DNA of 64,000 nucleotides from Arabiibacter massiliensis (GTDB taxonomy: Bacteria; Actinomycetota; Coriobacteriia; Coriobacteriales; Eggerthellaceae), in assembly GCF_900169505.1 (NCBI RefSeq), contig NZ_LT827021.1, positions 3,007,400 through 3,071,399 on the forward strand, in the 5' to 3' direction. The translations under genes and the position numbers were made by a program. Every line of letters begins with the position of its first letter. The stretch's first letter is position 1. Shown here piece by piece: positions 17,832-26,993 of this stretch. Below the pieces are notes generated by a model. That model was given only the letters and a program-made list of their open reading frames with translations. It had not been told where the DNA came from and did no database searches.

Positions 17832-19089
17832 TCTGGTGAAATTCGAGCTGAAGAAGCTGCTCGCGCGGCGCACGTCGCAGGTGGTGAGCGTGGGCATCCT
17901 GCTGTTGCTGTGCGGCATCATGACGCTCAACGTGGTGCAGACCAAGACGTCGTCGAACACGGATGAGATTCTGAGCGGCACCGCCGCTATCGCGCAGCAG
18001 AAGGCGCGGGCTGACGCGCACGCGGGCGTGCTCTCCGTCGAGCGCGTGCAGGAAGAGGTGGCCGCGTATAAGGCGCTCGCATTCTCGAAGGTGGATCCCG
18101 CCGAGGTGGAGGGCCTGAGCGACGCGGCGGCGTACCAGCTCATGAAGGAGGCTTACGAGCCCGATGAGTTCCGCGCCATATACGACACGTACTACTCGTA
18201 CCTGCTCTCGCCGTGGATCACGGGCTCGATGGAGCAGTACCAGGTGGCGGCGCAGTTAAGCGATGCGGATACCGCGGGCTTCTACGGCGCAGTCGCCGAC
18301 AAGCTGCAACGCGAGCTCGACGACGGCATGGGCGGCACGTGGACGTACACAGGCGCCGAGCGCACCTACTGGACGGACAAGCAGGCCGGGGTAAGCGAGC
18401 CGCTCGCCTACGGCTATGCCGGCGGGTGGGCAGACGTGATGGCGTGCATCGGCTTCCTCGCGTTCGCCATGGTGGCCGTGTGCGTGGTGCTCACGCCCGT
18501 GTTCGCCGGCGAGTACCAGGACCGCACCGACGCCGTGCTCCTGGCCACGCGCTACGGGCGCTCCAAGCTGGTGGCGGCGAAGATCATCGCGTCGCTTTTG
18601 TTCACGACGGCGTACTTCGCGCTGGCGACCGCCATCATCATGGGCGTGGCGCTCGCGTTCTTCGGCGCAGGGGGCGGCGATCTGCCCGTGCAGGTGCTCT
18701 CGCTCGGCATCCCCTACGACCTCACGATGGCCGAGGCCACGTGGACGGCGGTGGGGCTCGGCTACCTCATGACGCTCGGACTGGCGGGGCTCACGCTGCT
18801 GCTGTCGTCGAAGCTGCGCTCCCAGCTGGCCATCTTCGCCGTGTGCGCGGCGCTCATCTTCCTCACGGGCATGATCCCCTCGGGCGGCAGCGGCGCGCTG
18901 CTGCACGTGCTGTACCTGTTCCCCATCAACGCGCTGTCCGACCAGGTGCTTTACAACTCCCTCGTGTCCTACACGGCCGGCCCGTTCGTCATCGACCTCG
19001 TGGGCGTGCTCGCCATCGCCTACGCGCTCGTGCTGCTGGCATGCACGCCGCTCGCCGCCCGCGCCTTCCGCCGGCACCAGGTGATGTAG
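17824..19089 (+). CDS. ABC-2-type permease
   Basis: 421 residues. One N-terminal transmembrane helix (about 18-38), a large extracytoplasmic domain (about 40-200), then five to six membrane segments: the ABC-2 permease layout seen in antimicrobial-peptide exporters. It pairs with the ATPase just upstream. Substrate unknown; co-transcription with a sigma factor suggests inducible export or resistance. Confidence 0.85.
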   Translation: MFDLVKFELKKLLARRTSQVVSVGILLLLCGIMTLNVVQTKTSSNTDEILSGTAAIAQQKARADAHAGVLSVERVQEEVAAYKALAFSKVDPAEVEGLSDAAAYQLMKEAYEPDEFRAIYDTYYSYLLSPWITGSMEQYQVAAQLSDADTAGFYGAVADKLQRELDDGMGGTWTYTGAERTYWTDKQAGVSEPLAYGYAGGWADVMACIGFLAFAMVAVCVVLTPVFAGEYQDRTDAVLLATRYGRSKLVAAKIIASLLFTTAYFALATAIIMGVALAFFGAGGGDLPVQVLSLGIPYDLTMAEATWTAVGLGYLMTLGLAGLTLLLSSKLRSQLAIFAVCAALIFLTGMIPSGGSGALLHVLYLFPINALSDQVLYNSLVSYTAGPFVIDLVGVLAIAYALVLLACTPLAARAFRRHQVM

Positions 19090-19105
19090 GGGGTGTTGCC
19101 GCCGG

Positions 19106-19111
19106 TATAAT
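19106..19111 (+). promoter_or_regulatory. -10 element TATAAT before vanZ-like gene
   Basis: Perfect TATAAT followed by GG, 43 bases before the VanZ-like start. No clear -35 hexamer. Confidence 0.5.
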
Positions 19112-19153
19112 GGAGGTCGATGGTAGAGCGCGGCGAAAGACGGAGGCGGCGAG

Positions 19154-19723
19154 ATGCTGGAGCGGGGAGTCATGGTGGTGCCGACGGGCGTGGCGCTCAT
19201 CGTGGTTTTGATCGTGTGCCTCGTGCGGCGCGCGGGGGCGAAGCGGACGTGCCTGTACCTGGCGCTCACGGCCTACGTGGGAGCGGTGGCGGCGGTCGCG
19301 CTGTTCCCGTTGCCGTTCGAGCGCGGGATGGGTTATGCGCCGACGTGGGGGATCTCGTTCAACCTCGTGCCCTTCGCCGGCATCGCGCGTACGGTGGCCG
19401 ACGCGGCTCAAACCGGCTGGTGGTGGTCGATCGCGTCCGTCATCGTGGGCGGCAACGTGCTCATGTTCGTGCCGCTGGGATTCATGCTGCCGCTGCTGTT
19501 GGAGCGCCTGCGCCGACTGCGCGCGGCGGCGCTCGTGCTTGTCGCAAGCTCGGTGGCCATCGAGCTTGCGCAGCTGGTCGCGGGGCTGGCCGTGGCGGGC
19601 TACCTGTATCGCGTCGTGGATGTGGACGACGTCATCCTCAACGTCGCCGGCGGCCTGATCGGCTTCGGCCTATGGAAGGCCTGGGAGCGCATCCGCTCCG
19701 CCCGCGCATCGCAAACGTCCTAA
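19154..19723 (+). CDS. VanZ-like membrane protein
   Basis: 189 residues with about five transmembrane helices. The VanZ family pattern is visible: FPLPFERG, NLVPFAGI, a central GNVLMFVPLGFMLPLL and the C-terminal DVDDVILNVAGGLIGF. VanZ-like proteins are linked to glycopeptide tolerance and other envelope functions, but most family members have no proven role. GGCGGCGAG precedes the ATG; it has its own promoter. Confidence 0.85.
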   Translation: MLERGVMVVPTGVALIVVLIVCLVRRAGAKRTCLYLALTAYVGAVAAVALFPLPFERGMGYAPTWGISFNLVPFAGIARTVADAAQTGWWWSIASVIVGGNVLMFVPLGFMLPLLLERLRRLRAAALVLVASSVAIELAQLVAGLAVAGYLYRVVDVDDVILNVAGGLIGFGLWKAWERIRSARASQTS

Positions 19724-19731
19724 AAGGGGCC

Positions 19732-19770
19732 GATGTCCCATATGGGGACTGTCCCCAATTGGGACATCGC
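19732..19770. terminator. hairpin after vanZ-like gene
   Basis: CGATGTCCCA..TGGGACATCG arms enclose GGGGAC/GTCCCC, giving a compact hairpin nine bases after the vanZ-like stop. It lacks a T tract, so it may be a palindromic repeat rather than a terminator. Related GGGGAC/GTCCCC-type sequence also lies near copy C of the interspersed element (25195-25233). Confidence 0.45.
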
Positions 19771-19798
19771 CCCCCGTGCGTGGGGTTTTGGCCCGAAA

Positions 19799-20001
19799 AT
19801 GCAATGTCGTCGAGTTATGCACCCTTGCGCACGCCTCGATGGGGCTTTCCTGGGCATCGGGCGGCTTCGTTCTCGCCAAAAGCGCAGGTCGCGATTTCCG
19901 CATGCTCTCTTCGAGCGCGCTGAGGAGGTGCATAACTCGACGACATTGCATTTCCGGGGCCGTTTTGATGACGCGAGGGTGCAAAACTCGGCGACATTGC
20001 A
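19799..20001. repeat. 203-bp interspersed element, copy B
   Basis: Half-sites at 19799-19822 (inverted), 19928-19950 and 19979-20001, start-to-start spacing 129 and 51, exactly as in copies A and C. The interior shares AAAAGCGCAGGTC and the GATTTCC block with copy C. Situated between the vanZ-like gene and the TetR regulator; the rest of the 417-base gap contains only the hairpin above and the regulator's -10 element. Confidence 0.9.
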
Positions 20002-20094
20002 GCCGAATGTGTTCCCAAGTTGGGAGCCGTGCGCAATTGGGGAGTTGAAGGGGGCTGTCGCCATTCGAGACATTTCGGACAGCTGCCGTCGGGG

Positions 20095-20100
20095 TATAAT
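20095..20100 (+). promoter_or_regulatory. -10 element TATAAT before TetR regulator
   Basis: Perfect TATAAT 41 bases before the preferred ATG. It overlaps an upstream in-frame ATG (20099), which therefore cannot be the start. Confidence 0.55.
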
Positions 20101-20140
20101 GCGGGCAGGATCGAAGTCGATGGGGATCGATGGGGGCTCG

Positions 20141-20743
20141 ATGGACGAACATGCGGACGGCGATACAAGGGAGCGTCGGGACAGCAGCACGAACACGGAC
20201 AGCGATCGCGTGCTCGTGACCAAGCGCGCCATCTTCCATGCCTTGTACGAGCTGATGGAGGAGCGGGACTTCGCGAAGCTCACCGTGGGCGACATCATCG
20301 AGCGCGCCGGCGTGTCCCGGTCCACCTTCTACCGCTGCTTCGAGGACAAGTACGACGTCGTCAACTGGTCGTTCAAGCGATTCAAGAACATCCGCATCCA
20401 AGACAGGGACCAATACTACTCCTTCGAGTCGTCGCTGCGCGTCATGCTGCGCTACCTGGCCGAGCATCGGCGCTACTTCGCCCACGCGCTGCGCTACACC
20501 GGCCAAAGCTCGCTGCGGGATTTCATGTACGAGACCAACGTGGAGTACATGGCGCAGTGCTGGAGCGAGGAGCACGGCGACCGGCTCGATTACGGCACGC
20601 GGGCGATGATCCAGTTCGCCGGCGCCGGCATGAGCAAGATCGTCGAGCGATGGGTGCTCGACGGATGCGAGCAAGAGGTCGAAGACGTGGCGGCCGCAAT
20701 CGAGTCGCTCGTCCCCCAACCCCTCTTCGACGTGCTCTACTAG
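20141..20743 (+). CDS. TetR-family regulator
   Basis: 200 residues. The HTH (KLTVGDIIERAGVSRSTFYRCFEDKYDVVNW) is preceded by a charged tail, and the C-terminal part resembles the TetR_C-type domain of DhaS-like regulators. The ATG at 20141, six bases after GGGGG, is preferred; an ATG at 20120 is an alternative. The molybdoenzyme operon begins 206 bases downstream on the same strand and is a candidate target, by position only. Confidence 0.8.
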   Translation: MDEHADGDTRERRDSSTNTDSDRVLVTKRAIFHALYELMEERDFAKLTVGDIIERAGVSRSTFYRCFEDKYDVVNWSFKRFKNIRIQDRDQYYSFESSLRVMLRYLAEHRRYFAHALRYTGQSSLRDFMYETNVEYMAQCWSEEHGDRLDYGTRAMIQFAGAGMSKIVERWVLDGCEQEVEDVAAAIESLVPQPLFDVLY

Positions 20744-20949
20744 GCGGGCGAAGCCGCGTCCCTGACGCCCGAATTCCGGGACAGTCGTCCTTCATTGTCT
20801 CATTTCGAAACGGGAAGCCCCGGCTGTTGCTTTTCTGCGCACCCCCTCGTTTCCTATCATTCACCTCGCCCGGCGCGCTGCCGGGGCATGCTGAGCGGGC
20901 ATGCGGGAGGCTCCGATGGGAAACGGAGCGGAGGAGAAGAGGAGACGCT

Positions 20950-23625
20950 ATGGATGTGCGTGAGAAGCGGGGGATGTCGCGTCGTGCGTTCATCGCCGCC
21001 AGCGCGGCTGCTGCGGCGAGCATCGGCCTGGCCGGTTGCCAGCCCGAGACGAAGCTGGAGAAGACGGACGCCGCGGCCGACGGGGCGTACCAGGCGCCCG
21101 ACGCCGAGCTCGATCCGGCGAGCGGGGGCGAATGGATCCCGGTCACCTGCGCGGCGAACTGCGGCGGCATGTGCGAGAACAAGGCGTACGTGGTGGACGG
21201 CATCGTCATCAGGCAGAAGACCGACGACACCACCGAGGACTCGCCGGCTAACCCCCAGATGCGCGCGTGCCCGCGCGGCCACGCCCACCGGCAGGACACG
21301 TTCGGCGCGGACCGCTTGAAGTACCCCATGAAGCGCAAGCACTGGGAGCCGCACACGGGCGGCGCCAAGGAGCTGCGCGGCGTGGACGAGTGGGTGCGCA
21401 TCAGCTGGGACGAGGCCTTCGAGATCATCGCCGACGAGGTGGCCTACACGGCTGAGACCTATGGGGACCGCTCCGTCCTGTACGGCGGCGTGAACTCCTC
21501 GTTCGGCCCGCTCGCGGGATGCATCAACGCCTCGGTGGGCGGCATCTCCACGGGAAGCACCATGTCGTTCGGCAGCTGCTGCTTCAGCGGCTCGGTCATG
21601 GGGCTGCCGTTCCTCGGCATCGGCCAGGGCAACGACCGCACCGACTTCGTGAACGCCGACTACATCGTGCTGTACGGGTGCAATCCCGCCTGGGCCTCGC
21701 CGGGCTCCTACACCTACTACTTCCACGAGGCGAAGCAGAACGGCACGCAGTTCGTGTTCGTCGGCCCGGAGTACAACGCCACCGCCGCGCACTTCAACGC
21801 GAAGTGGATCCGCGTGCGCCCCGGCACCGACACGGCGTTTTTACTGGCCGTGGCCTACGAGATGTTCAAGCTGGACGAGCAGGACAAGGGCTCGGTCATC
21901 GACTGGGACTTCCTCGGCAAGTACACCGTGGGCATCGACGGCGACAGCATGCCGGCCGACGCGAAGGTGGACGAGAACTTCCGCGACTACCTGATGGGCG
22001 CGTACGACGGCCAGGTGAAAGATGCCGAATGGGCGTCGGCCATCACGGGCACGCCGGTGGAGGACATCCGCTTCTACGCCGACCTCATGCGCCGCGACAA
22101 CGCGGTGTCGACGCTGCGCAGCAACGCGGCGTTCCGCACCAACGACTCCGACGACCTGCTGCCCCTGTACATGACCATCGGCTTCATGGGCGGGCACGTG
22201 GGCAAGCCGGGGCACGCCACCGACTGCGCCTACCACAACACCATCGGCCATCCCGAGATCCCCATCTTCACGGTGGGAAGCAGCAAGGCGAAGGGCGTCT
22301 CGTATCCCAACCCCGTCGACGCGGTGGTCAACGACGACGAGCAGTGGAACGCGGTGCTCGACGGCACGTTCAACTCCACGGGCAACATCACCTTCGGCAT
22401 GCTGCTGCCCGCGAGCCCGCAGACCTGCGACATCCAGCTGATCGTGCTCGACAACGCAGGCACCCTCAACACGCACCTGAACACGGCTCGCGGTATCGAG
22501 GCCATGCGCAAGGTGAACTTCGCGGTGGCCACGGCCCGCGCCCTCACCTCCCAGGCCCAGTACGCCGACGTGGTCCTTCCCGTGGCGGGCGAGTGGGAGA
22601 CGAACGGCATCCGCGCCGGCGTGGTGGGCAACCAGTCTTTCTTGAACCGCGAGGTGTACATCGTGGGACGGAAAGTGTGCGAGCCTCTGTTCGAGTCGAA
22701 GACGAACCAGGAGATCGGGCGCGGCCTGGCCGAGAAGATGGGCCTGAATCCCGACGAGATGTACCCGATGTCGGAGGACCAGCAGTTCTTCAACCGCCTG
22801 GCGGGCACCGTGTTCGTGCATCCGGAGACCGGGGAGACGGTGCCGCTGTTCTCCGTGACCGAGGACGACATCGCCCGCTTGAACGCCGAGGGCGAGCCGC
22901 AGGAGGGCTTCATGCCGTTGGCGGAGATTTTGGAGAAGGGCATCTACAAGGTGCCGCGCACGCCGGGCGACGTGTACACCTACCTGGGCTATCAGGACTA
23001 CCTGGCCGATCCCGAGGCGAACCCCCGCGCCACGCCCAGCGGCAAGTTCGAGATCTACTGCCAGACGAAGGCCGACGCGCTCAACGCCGCCGGCCGCACC
23101 AAGGACTTCACGTGGAAGCCGTACCCCAGCTACAAGGCGCCGGTCAACGGCTACGAGGCGACGTTCGACGACTTCGAGGCGGGCGTGAAGGGCGAATACC
23201 CCTACCAGGTGTTCAACCCGCACTACCTGCGCCGCGCCCACACGCAGTACGACAACCTTCCCTGGCTGCGCCACGCGTTCTCCAACCCGGTGTTCATCTC
23301 GGCCGCCGACGCGGAGGAGAAGGGCGTCGTGACCGGCGACTGGGTGCGCATCTGGAACCGGGCGGGCCAGGTGCTGCGTCCCGTGAGCGTCTCGCAGCGC
23401 ATCATGCCCGGCGTGGTGGCGCTGCCGCACGGCCCGTGGGTCGACATCGACGAGGAGACGGGCATCGACCGCGCAGGCACCGACAACATGCTCACCGAGC
23501 CGGTTTCCTCCGGCTGCGGCACGGCGGGGTACAACACCAACATCGTGAACTTTGAAAAGTGGACCGAGGCGCCGGATGAGGACTACCTGCTTCCCTTGCG
23601 CGTTCCGGTGCTCGAAGGCGAATAG
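20950..23625 (+). CDS. Tat-exported molybdopterin oxidoreductase, catalytic subunit (DMSO reductase family)
   Basis: 891 residues. A twin-arginine signal (SRRAFIAASAA, R11-R12) ends in GLAGC with C30, so it may be both Tat-exported and lipid-anchored. A 4Fe-4S motif follows (CAANCGGMC ... ACPRGH), then the bis-MGD domains of the DMSO-reductase superfamily and a C-terminal MopterinDB block (SGKFEIYC, NPHYLRRAHTQYDNLPW). It reduces or oxidises an unidentified substrate outside the membrane using Mo/W-bisPGD. RBS GGAGAAGAGGAG precedes the ATG. First gene of an operon with a ferredoxin subunit and TorD chaperone; no DmsC-type membrane anchor is present. Confidence 0.9.
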   Translation: MDVREKRGMSRRAFIAASAAAAASIGLAGCQPETKLEKTDAAADGAYQAPDAELDPASGGEWIPVTCAANCGGMCENKAYVVDGIVIRQKTDDTTEDSPANPQMRACPRGHAHRQDTFGADRLKYPMKRKHWEPHTGGAKELRGVDEWVRISWDEAFEIIADEVAYTAETYGDRSVLYGGVNSSFGPLAGCINASVGGISTGSTMSFGSCCFSGSVMGLPFLGIGQGNDRTDFVNADYIVLYGCNPAWASPGSYTYYFHEAKQNGTQFVFVGPEYNATAAHFNAKWIRVRPGTDTAFLLAVAYEMFKLDEQDKGSVIDWDFLGKYTVGIDGDSMPADAKVDENFRDYLMGAYDGQVKDAEWASAITGTPVEDIRFYADLMRRDNAVSTLRSNAAFRTNDSDDLLPLYMTIGFMGGHVGKPGHATDCAYHNTIGHPEIPIFTVGSSKAKGVSYPNPVDAVVNDDEQWNAVLDGTFNSTGNITFGMLLPASPQTCDIQLIVLDNAGTLNTHLNTARGIEAMRKVNFAVATARALTSQAQYADVVLPVAGEWETNGIRAGVVGNQSFLNREVYIVGRKVCEPLFESKTNQEIGRGLAEKMGLNPDEMYPMSEDQQFFNRLAGTVFVHPETGETVPLFSVTEDDIARLNAEGEPQEGFMPLAEILEKGIYKVPRTPGDVYTYLGYQDYLADPEANPRATPSGKFEIYCQTKADALNAAGRTKDFTWKPYPSYKAPVNGYEATFDDFEAGVKGEYPYQVFNPHYLRRAHTQYDNLPWLRHAFSNPVFISAADAEEKGVVTGDWVRIWNRAGQVLRPVSVSQRIMPGVVALPHGPWVDIDEETGIDRAGTDNMLTEPVSSGCGTAGYNTNIVNFEKWTEAPDEDYLLPLRVPVLEGE

Positions 23626-23638
23626 GGGGTAGCTCATC

Positions 23639-24217
23639 ATGGCTCAATTCGGTTTCTTCTTCGATCAGGCGGAGTGCATCGGCTGCAAGGCGTGCCAGGT
23701 GGCCTGCTGCGATCGCAACGACCTGACGGCGGGCTTCACCCTGCGCACGGTGCGCACGTTCGAGACGGGGGTCTATCCCGATTCGTCGCTCTACCACTTC
23801 GCGGCCACGTGCAACCACTGCGCGAGCCCTGCGTGCGTGGCCTCCTGTCCCACGGGGGCGTGTCAGAAATCTGAGGATGACGGGACGGTGTACCGCGATC
23901 CGGAGGTGTGCATCGGGTGCGGCACGTGCGCGACGGCGTGCCCGTACGAGCATCCGGTGGTGCTGGAGGATCGGAAGATCTCGGCGAAGTGCGACGGCTG
24001 CAAGTCGTTCCGCGACCAGGGGCTCAACCCGGTGTGCGTCGATGCGTGCGTGATGCGCGCCATCGAATGGGGCGACGTCGAGGAGCTGGCGCAGAGGCAT
24101 CCGGAGGCGGTGCGCGACCTGCCCATCTTGCCGGATGCGGCGCAGACGGAACCCTCGCTGCTGGTGAATCCGCACCCGGCGGCCGGCTCCGAGGACTTCG
24201 AGCCCTTCATCGTCTAG
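23639..24217 (+). CDS. four-cluster ferredoxin subunit (DmsB-like)
   Basis: 192 residues with four Cys groups (CIGCKACQVAC, CNHCASPACVASC, CIGCGTCATAC, CDGCKSF...CVDAC), the electron-transfer subunit of DMSO-reductase-family enzymes. No own Tat signal, so it would be co-exported with the catalytic subunit. Thirteen bases after the catalytic gene. Confidence 0.92.
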   Translation: MAQFGFFFDQAECIGCKACQVACCDRNDLTAGFTLRTVRTFETGVYPDSSLYHFAATCNHCASPACVASCPTGACQKSEDDGTVYRDPEVCIGCGTCATACPYEHPVVLEDRKISAKCDGCKSFRDQGLNPVCVDACVMRAIEWGDVEELAQRHPEAVRDLPILPDAAQTEPSLLVNPHPAAGSEDFEPFIV

Positions 24218-24273
24218 CTTCGGCCGGCCCCGGCGCTTCGCGCGCCGGGGCCGCCATCCAGAGGAGGATTCCC

Positions 24274-24936
24274 ATGCATGTGTATGACGACCTGGAGTTT
24301 CTGAGCGCGCGCCGCTTCGCCTACCGGATGTTCCAGCGCTTGCTGGGCGATGAGCCTGCGCCTGAGCTGCTCGCGGCGATCGACGTCGAGGTGGCCCGCG
24401 CCGCCTTCGAGGTGATGGGCGGTCCCTTGGCGGAAGGGAAGGGCGAGGAGCTGTGCGCGCTGATCGCGGATGCGGACGGGGATGCCGAGGTGCTCGCTTC
24501 GGAGTACGTGCGACTGTTCGTCGGGCCCGCCGCGTTGCCGGCGGCGCCGTGGGAGTCGGTGTACCGCGATTCCCAGCGCACCATCATGACCAAGACGACG
24601 CTCGACGTGCGCAACGCCTATCGCGCCCAGGGCTTCATCCCGCGGCTCTACCCGCGCGTTCCCGACGACCATATCGCCTTGGAGCTGGACTTCCTCGCCT
24701 CGCTCGCCGACGAGGCCGTCGATGCGTGCGAGCGGGAAGACGCGGCGGGCTGCCGGGCGGCGCTCGAGGCGAGCGGCCGGTTCGCCGAGGAGCATCTGGG
24801 GACGTGGGCCGGGGCTTTCGCGTGCGATATGCGCGAGAAAGGGGACTCCGCGTTCTATGCGGCCGTTGCCGACGCGCTCGCCTCGTTCGTGGCCGCCGAT
24901 GCCGAGCGGCTTGGCGCTGCGGCGGACGGGATCTAA
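24274..24936 (+). CDS. TorD/DmsD-type molybdoenzyme chaperone
   Basis: 220 residues, all helical by composition. EYVRLFVGP, PAAPWESVY and VPDDHIALELDFLASLADEA are the TorD-family signature blocks (the last is the conserved ExPDH-like region). It binds the Tat signal peptide and helps cofactor insertion before export. GAGGAGG precedes the ATG at 24274; last gene of the molybdoenzyme operon. Confidence 0.9.
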   Translation: MHVYDDLEFLSARRFAYRMFQRLLGDEPAPELLAAIDVEVARAAFEVMGGPLAEGKGEELCALIADADGDAEVLASEYVRLFVGPAALPAAPWESVYRDSQRTIMTKTTLDVRNAYRAQGFIPRLYPRVPDDHIALELDFLASLADEAVDACEREDAAGCRAALEASGRFAEEHLGTWAGAFACDMREKGDSAFYAAVADALASFVAADAERLGAAADGI

Positions 24937-24976
24937 GCCCGGCGGTGGAGCCTGTGCGCGGGATTTCGGCCTGAAA

Positions 24977-25179
24977 ATGCAATGTCGTCGAGTTATGCAC
25001 TCTTGCGCACGCCCCCTCGGGGCTTTTCGGCGAGACGGGCTGCTGCGTTCTCCCTAAAAGCGCAGGTCGTGATTTCCTCATGTTTCCGTTGGACGTGCCG
25101 GGAAGGTACATAACTCGAGCACATTGCATTTTCGAGGCCGTTTCGATGACGCGAGGGTGCAAAACTCGAGGACTTTGCA
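24977..25179. repeat. 203-bp interspersed element, copy C
   Basis: Half-sites at 24977-25000 (inverted), 25106-25128 and 25157-25179, spaced 129 and 51 as in copies A and B. It fills most of the 397-base gap between the torD-like gene and sufU; the remainder holds the hairpin at 25236-25276. Confidence 0.9.
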
Positions 25180-25235
25180 GCTGAAAGTGTCCGAAATGCC
25201 CCGAATGGGGAATGTCCTATTCGGGGACATGTGCC

Positions 25236-25276
25236 GCCAACTGTCTTACGAGCATCTTTCTCGTAAGACAGTTGGC
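25236..25276. terminator. 17-bp perfect hairpin between torD and sufU
   Basis: Left arm 25236-25252 (GCCAACTGTCTTACGAG) pairs perfectly with 25260-25276 around a 7-base loop. It lies downstream of both convergent operons and could stop transcription from either side, although neither flank carries a T run. Confidence 0.55.
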
Positions 25277-25333
25277 AAGCAAGATGCATGAAAACGGTTG
25301 CCGGGGGGGGCTCCTGTGCGAAAGCCGTCTTCC

Positions 25334-25768
25334 CTACGCGTTTTTCAGCTGCTGCTCGAGCATCTTCTCCAAGGTGCGCCAGGCCAACTCGGCGCATTTT
25401 ACGCGGGCGGGCATGCGGGCGATGGTGGCCAGCTCGGCTGCCTCGTCGAGGTCGGCGAGCTCCTGGGCGGTGAGCAGGCGGCCCTTGATCATGTCGAGGT
25501 AGAGGCCGGCCAGGCGCAGCGCCTCGTCGACGGTCTCGCCGGTGACGAGGTCGGCCATCATGTCGGCGGCCGCCTGGCTCACCGCGCAGCCGTGGCCGGT
25601 GAACGCGGCCTCCTCGATGAGGTTTCCATTCAGGCGCAGCGACAGCGTGAGCTCGTCGCCGCAGCTGGGGTTCACGCCGTCGTGCGTGCAGGTGGGTTCG
25701 TCCATCTGGTACTTGTAGTCGGGGTGCGCGTTGTGCTCCATGAGCGCGGCGGTGTAGATGCTAGCCAT
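25334..25768 (-). CDS. sufU: SUF iron-sulfur scaffold / sulfur-transfer protein SufU
   Basis: 144 residues. NPSCGDELTLSL, TGHGCAVSQAAADMM and the late VKCAELAW hold the three conserved cysteines of SufU. In Gram-positive bacteria SufU accepts sulfur from SufS. The ATG at 25768 overlaps the sufS stop by eight bases. Last gene of the sufCBDSU operon. Confidence 0.92.
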   Translation of the reverse strand: MASIYTAALMEHNAHPDYKYQMDEPTCTHDGVNPSCGDELTLSLRLNGNLIEEAAFTGHGCAVSQAAADMMADLVTGETVDEALRLAGLYLDMIKGRLLTAQELADLDEAAELATIARMPARVKCAELAWRTLEKMLEQQLKNA

Positions 25769-26993
25769 TGAAGGTCCTCCAAACGGTCTCGAGCCCCTTG
25801 ATGAGCGCGTCGATGTCGGCTTCGTCGTTGTAGAATGCGAGCGACGCGCGGCAGCACGACTCCACGCCGAGCCACGCGAGCAGCGGCTGGGCGCAGTGGT
25901 GCCCGGCGCGGATGGCCACGTCGTGCTCGTCGAGGATGCTGGCCACGTCGTGCGGGTGGACGCCGCGCACGTTGAAGCTAACCGCGCCATGGTGGCGCGC
26001 GGGGTCGGGGTGGCCGATGACCTCGAGGTAAGGAAGCGTCGCCATGCGCTCCATCGTCGTGCGTACGAGCGTCTGCTCGCGGGCTTGCAGCGCGTCCCAG
26101 CAGATGCCTTCCAGGTAGTCGAGCGCGGCGGCGGTCGCCACGATGCCGGCGGCGTCCTGCGTGCCGGCCTCGAACTTCTCGGGCACGGGCGCCCACACGG
26201 CGTCGTCCTGGGTGACCGACGAGATCATCTCGCCGCCGGTGAGGAAGGGCGGCATGGCATCCAGCAGGTCGAACGCGCCCCACAGCACGCCGATGCCGAA
26301 GGGGCCGAGCGCCTTGTGCGCCGAGAACGCGAAGAAGTCGCAGCCCAGCTTCCGCACGTCCACCGGCATGTGCGGCACCGATTGCGCGCCGTCCACCACG
26401 AGGTAGCCGCTGTGGGCGTGCACGCGCCGGGCCATCTCGGCTACGGGGTTCTCGATGCCGAGGACGTTCGACACGTGGGCGGCGGCGACGATCTTCGTGC
26501 GCGGGCCGATCTTCGCGTCCAGCTCCTCGGGCAGGATGACGCCGTGCTCGTCGGGGAACAGGTACACGAGGCGCGCGCCCGCGGCGCGGCACGCCTGCTG
26601 CCAGGGAATGAGGTTGGAGTGGTGTTCCATGACGGTGATGCACACCTCGTCGCCGGGCTCGAGCACCGTGGGCGCGAACGCGCGGGCCACGAGGTTCAGG
26701 GCTTCGCTCGCGTTGCGGCAGAACACGATCTCGCGCGGGTCGGGCGCGCCGATGAAGCGCGCGACGCGCGCGCGGGCCTGCTCGATGGCCTCGGTGGCCT
26801 CCATGGACAGGCGGTAGAGGCCGCGCAGGGCGTTCGCGTTCATCGTCTCGTAGAAGCGCCGCTGGGCGTCGAGGACCGCGCGCGGACGCTGCGCCGTGGC
26901 TGCGCTGTCGAGAAAGGCGAGGCCGGGGTTGGCGGCTAGCAGGGGGAAGTCCTGCTTGTAGGGATTGGCGGCGATGTCGACGGGTACGCTCAT
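25761..26993 (-). CDS. sufS: cysteine desulfurase SufS
   Basis: 410 residues. The PLP lysine is K227 in SAHKALGP and the catalytic cysteine lies in RAGHHCAQP near residue 367, the group II (SufS) arrangement. It releases sulfur from cysteine for the SufBCD scaffold through SufU. Overlaps sufD by four bases. Confidence 0.95.
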   Translation of the reverse strand: MSVPVDIAANPYKQDFPLLAANPGLAFLDSAATAQRPRAVLDAQRRFYETMNANALRGLYRLSMEATEAIEQARARVARFIGAPDPREIVFCRNASEALNLVARAFAPTVLEPGDEVCITVMEHHSNLIPWQQACRAAGARLVYLFPDEHGVILPEELDAKIGPRTKIVAAAHVSNVLGIENPVAEMARRVHAHSGYLVVDGAQSVPHMPVDVRKLGCDFFAFSAHKALGPFGIGVLWGAFDLLDAMPPFLTGGEMISSVTQDDAVWAPVPEKFEAGTQDAAGIVATAAALDYLEGICWDALQAREQTLVRTTMERMATLPYLEVIGHPDPARHHGAVSFNVRGVHPHDVASILDEHDVAIRAGHHCAQPLLAWLGVESCCRASLAFYNDEADIDALIKGLETVWRTFNG

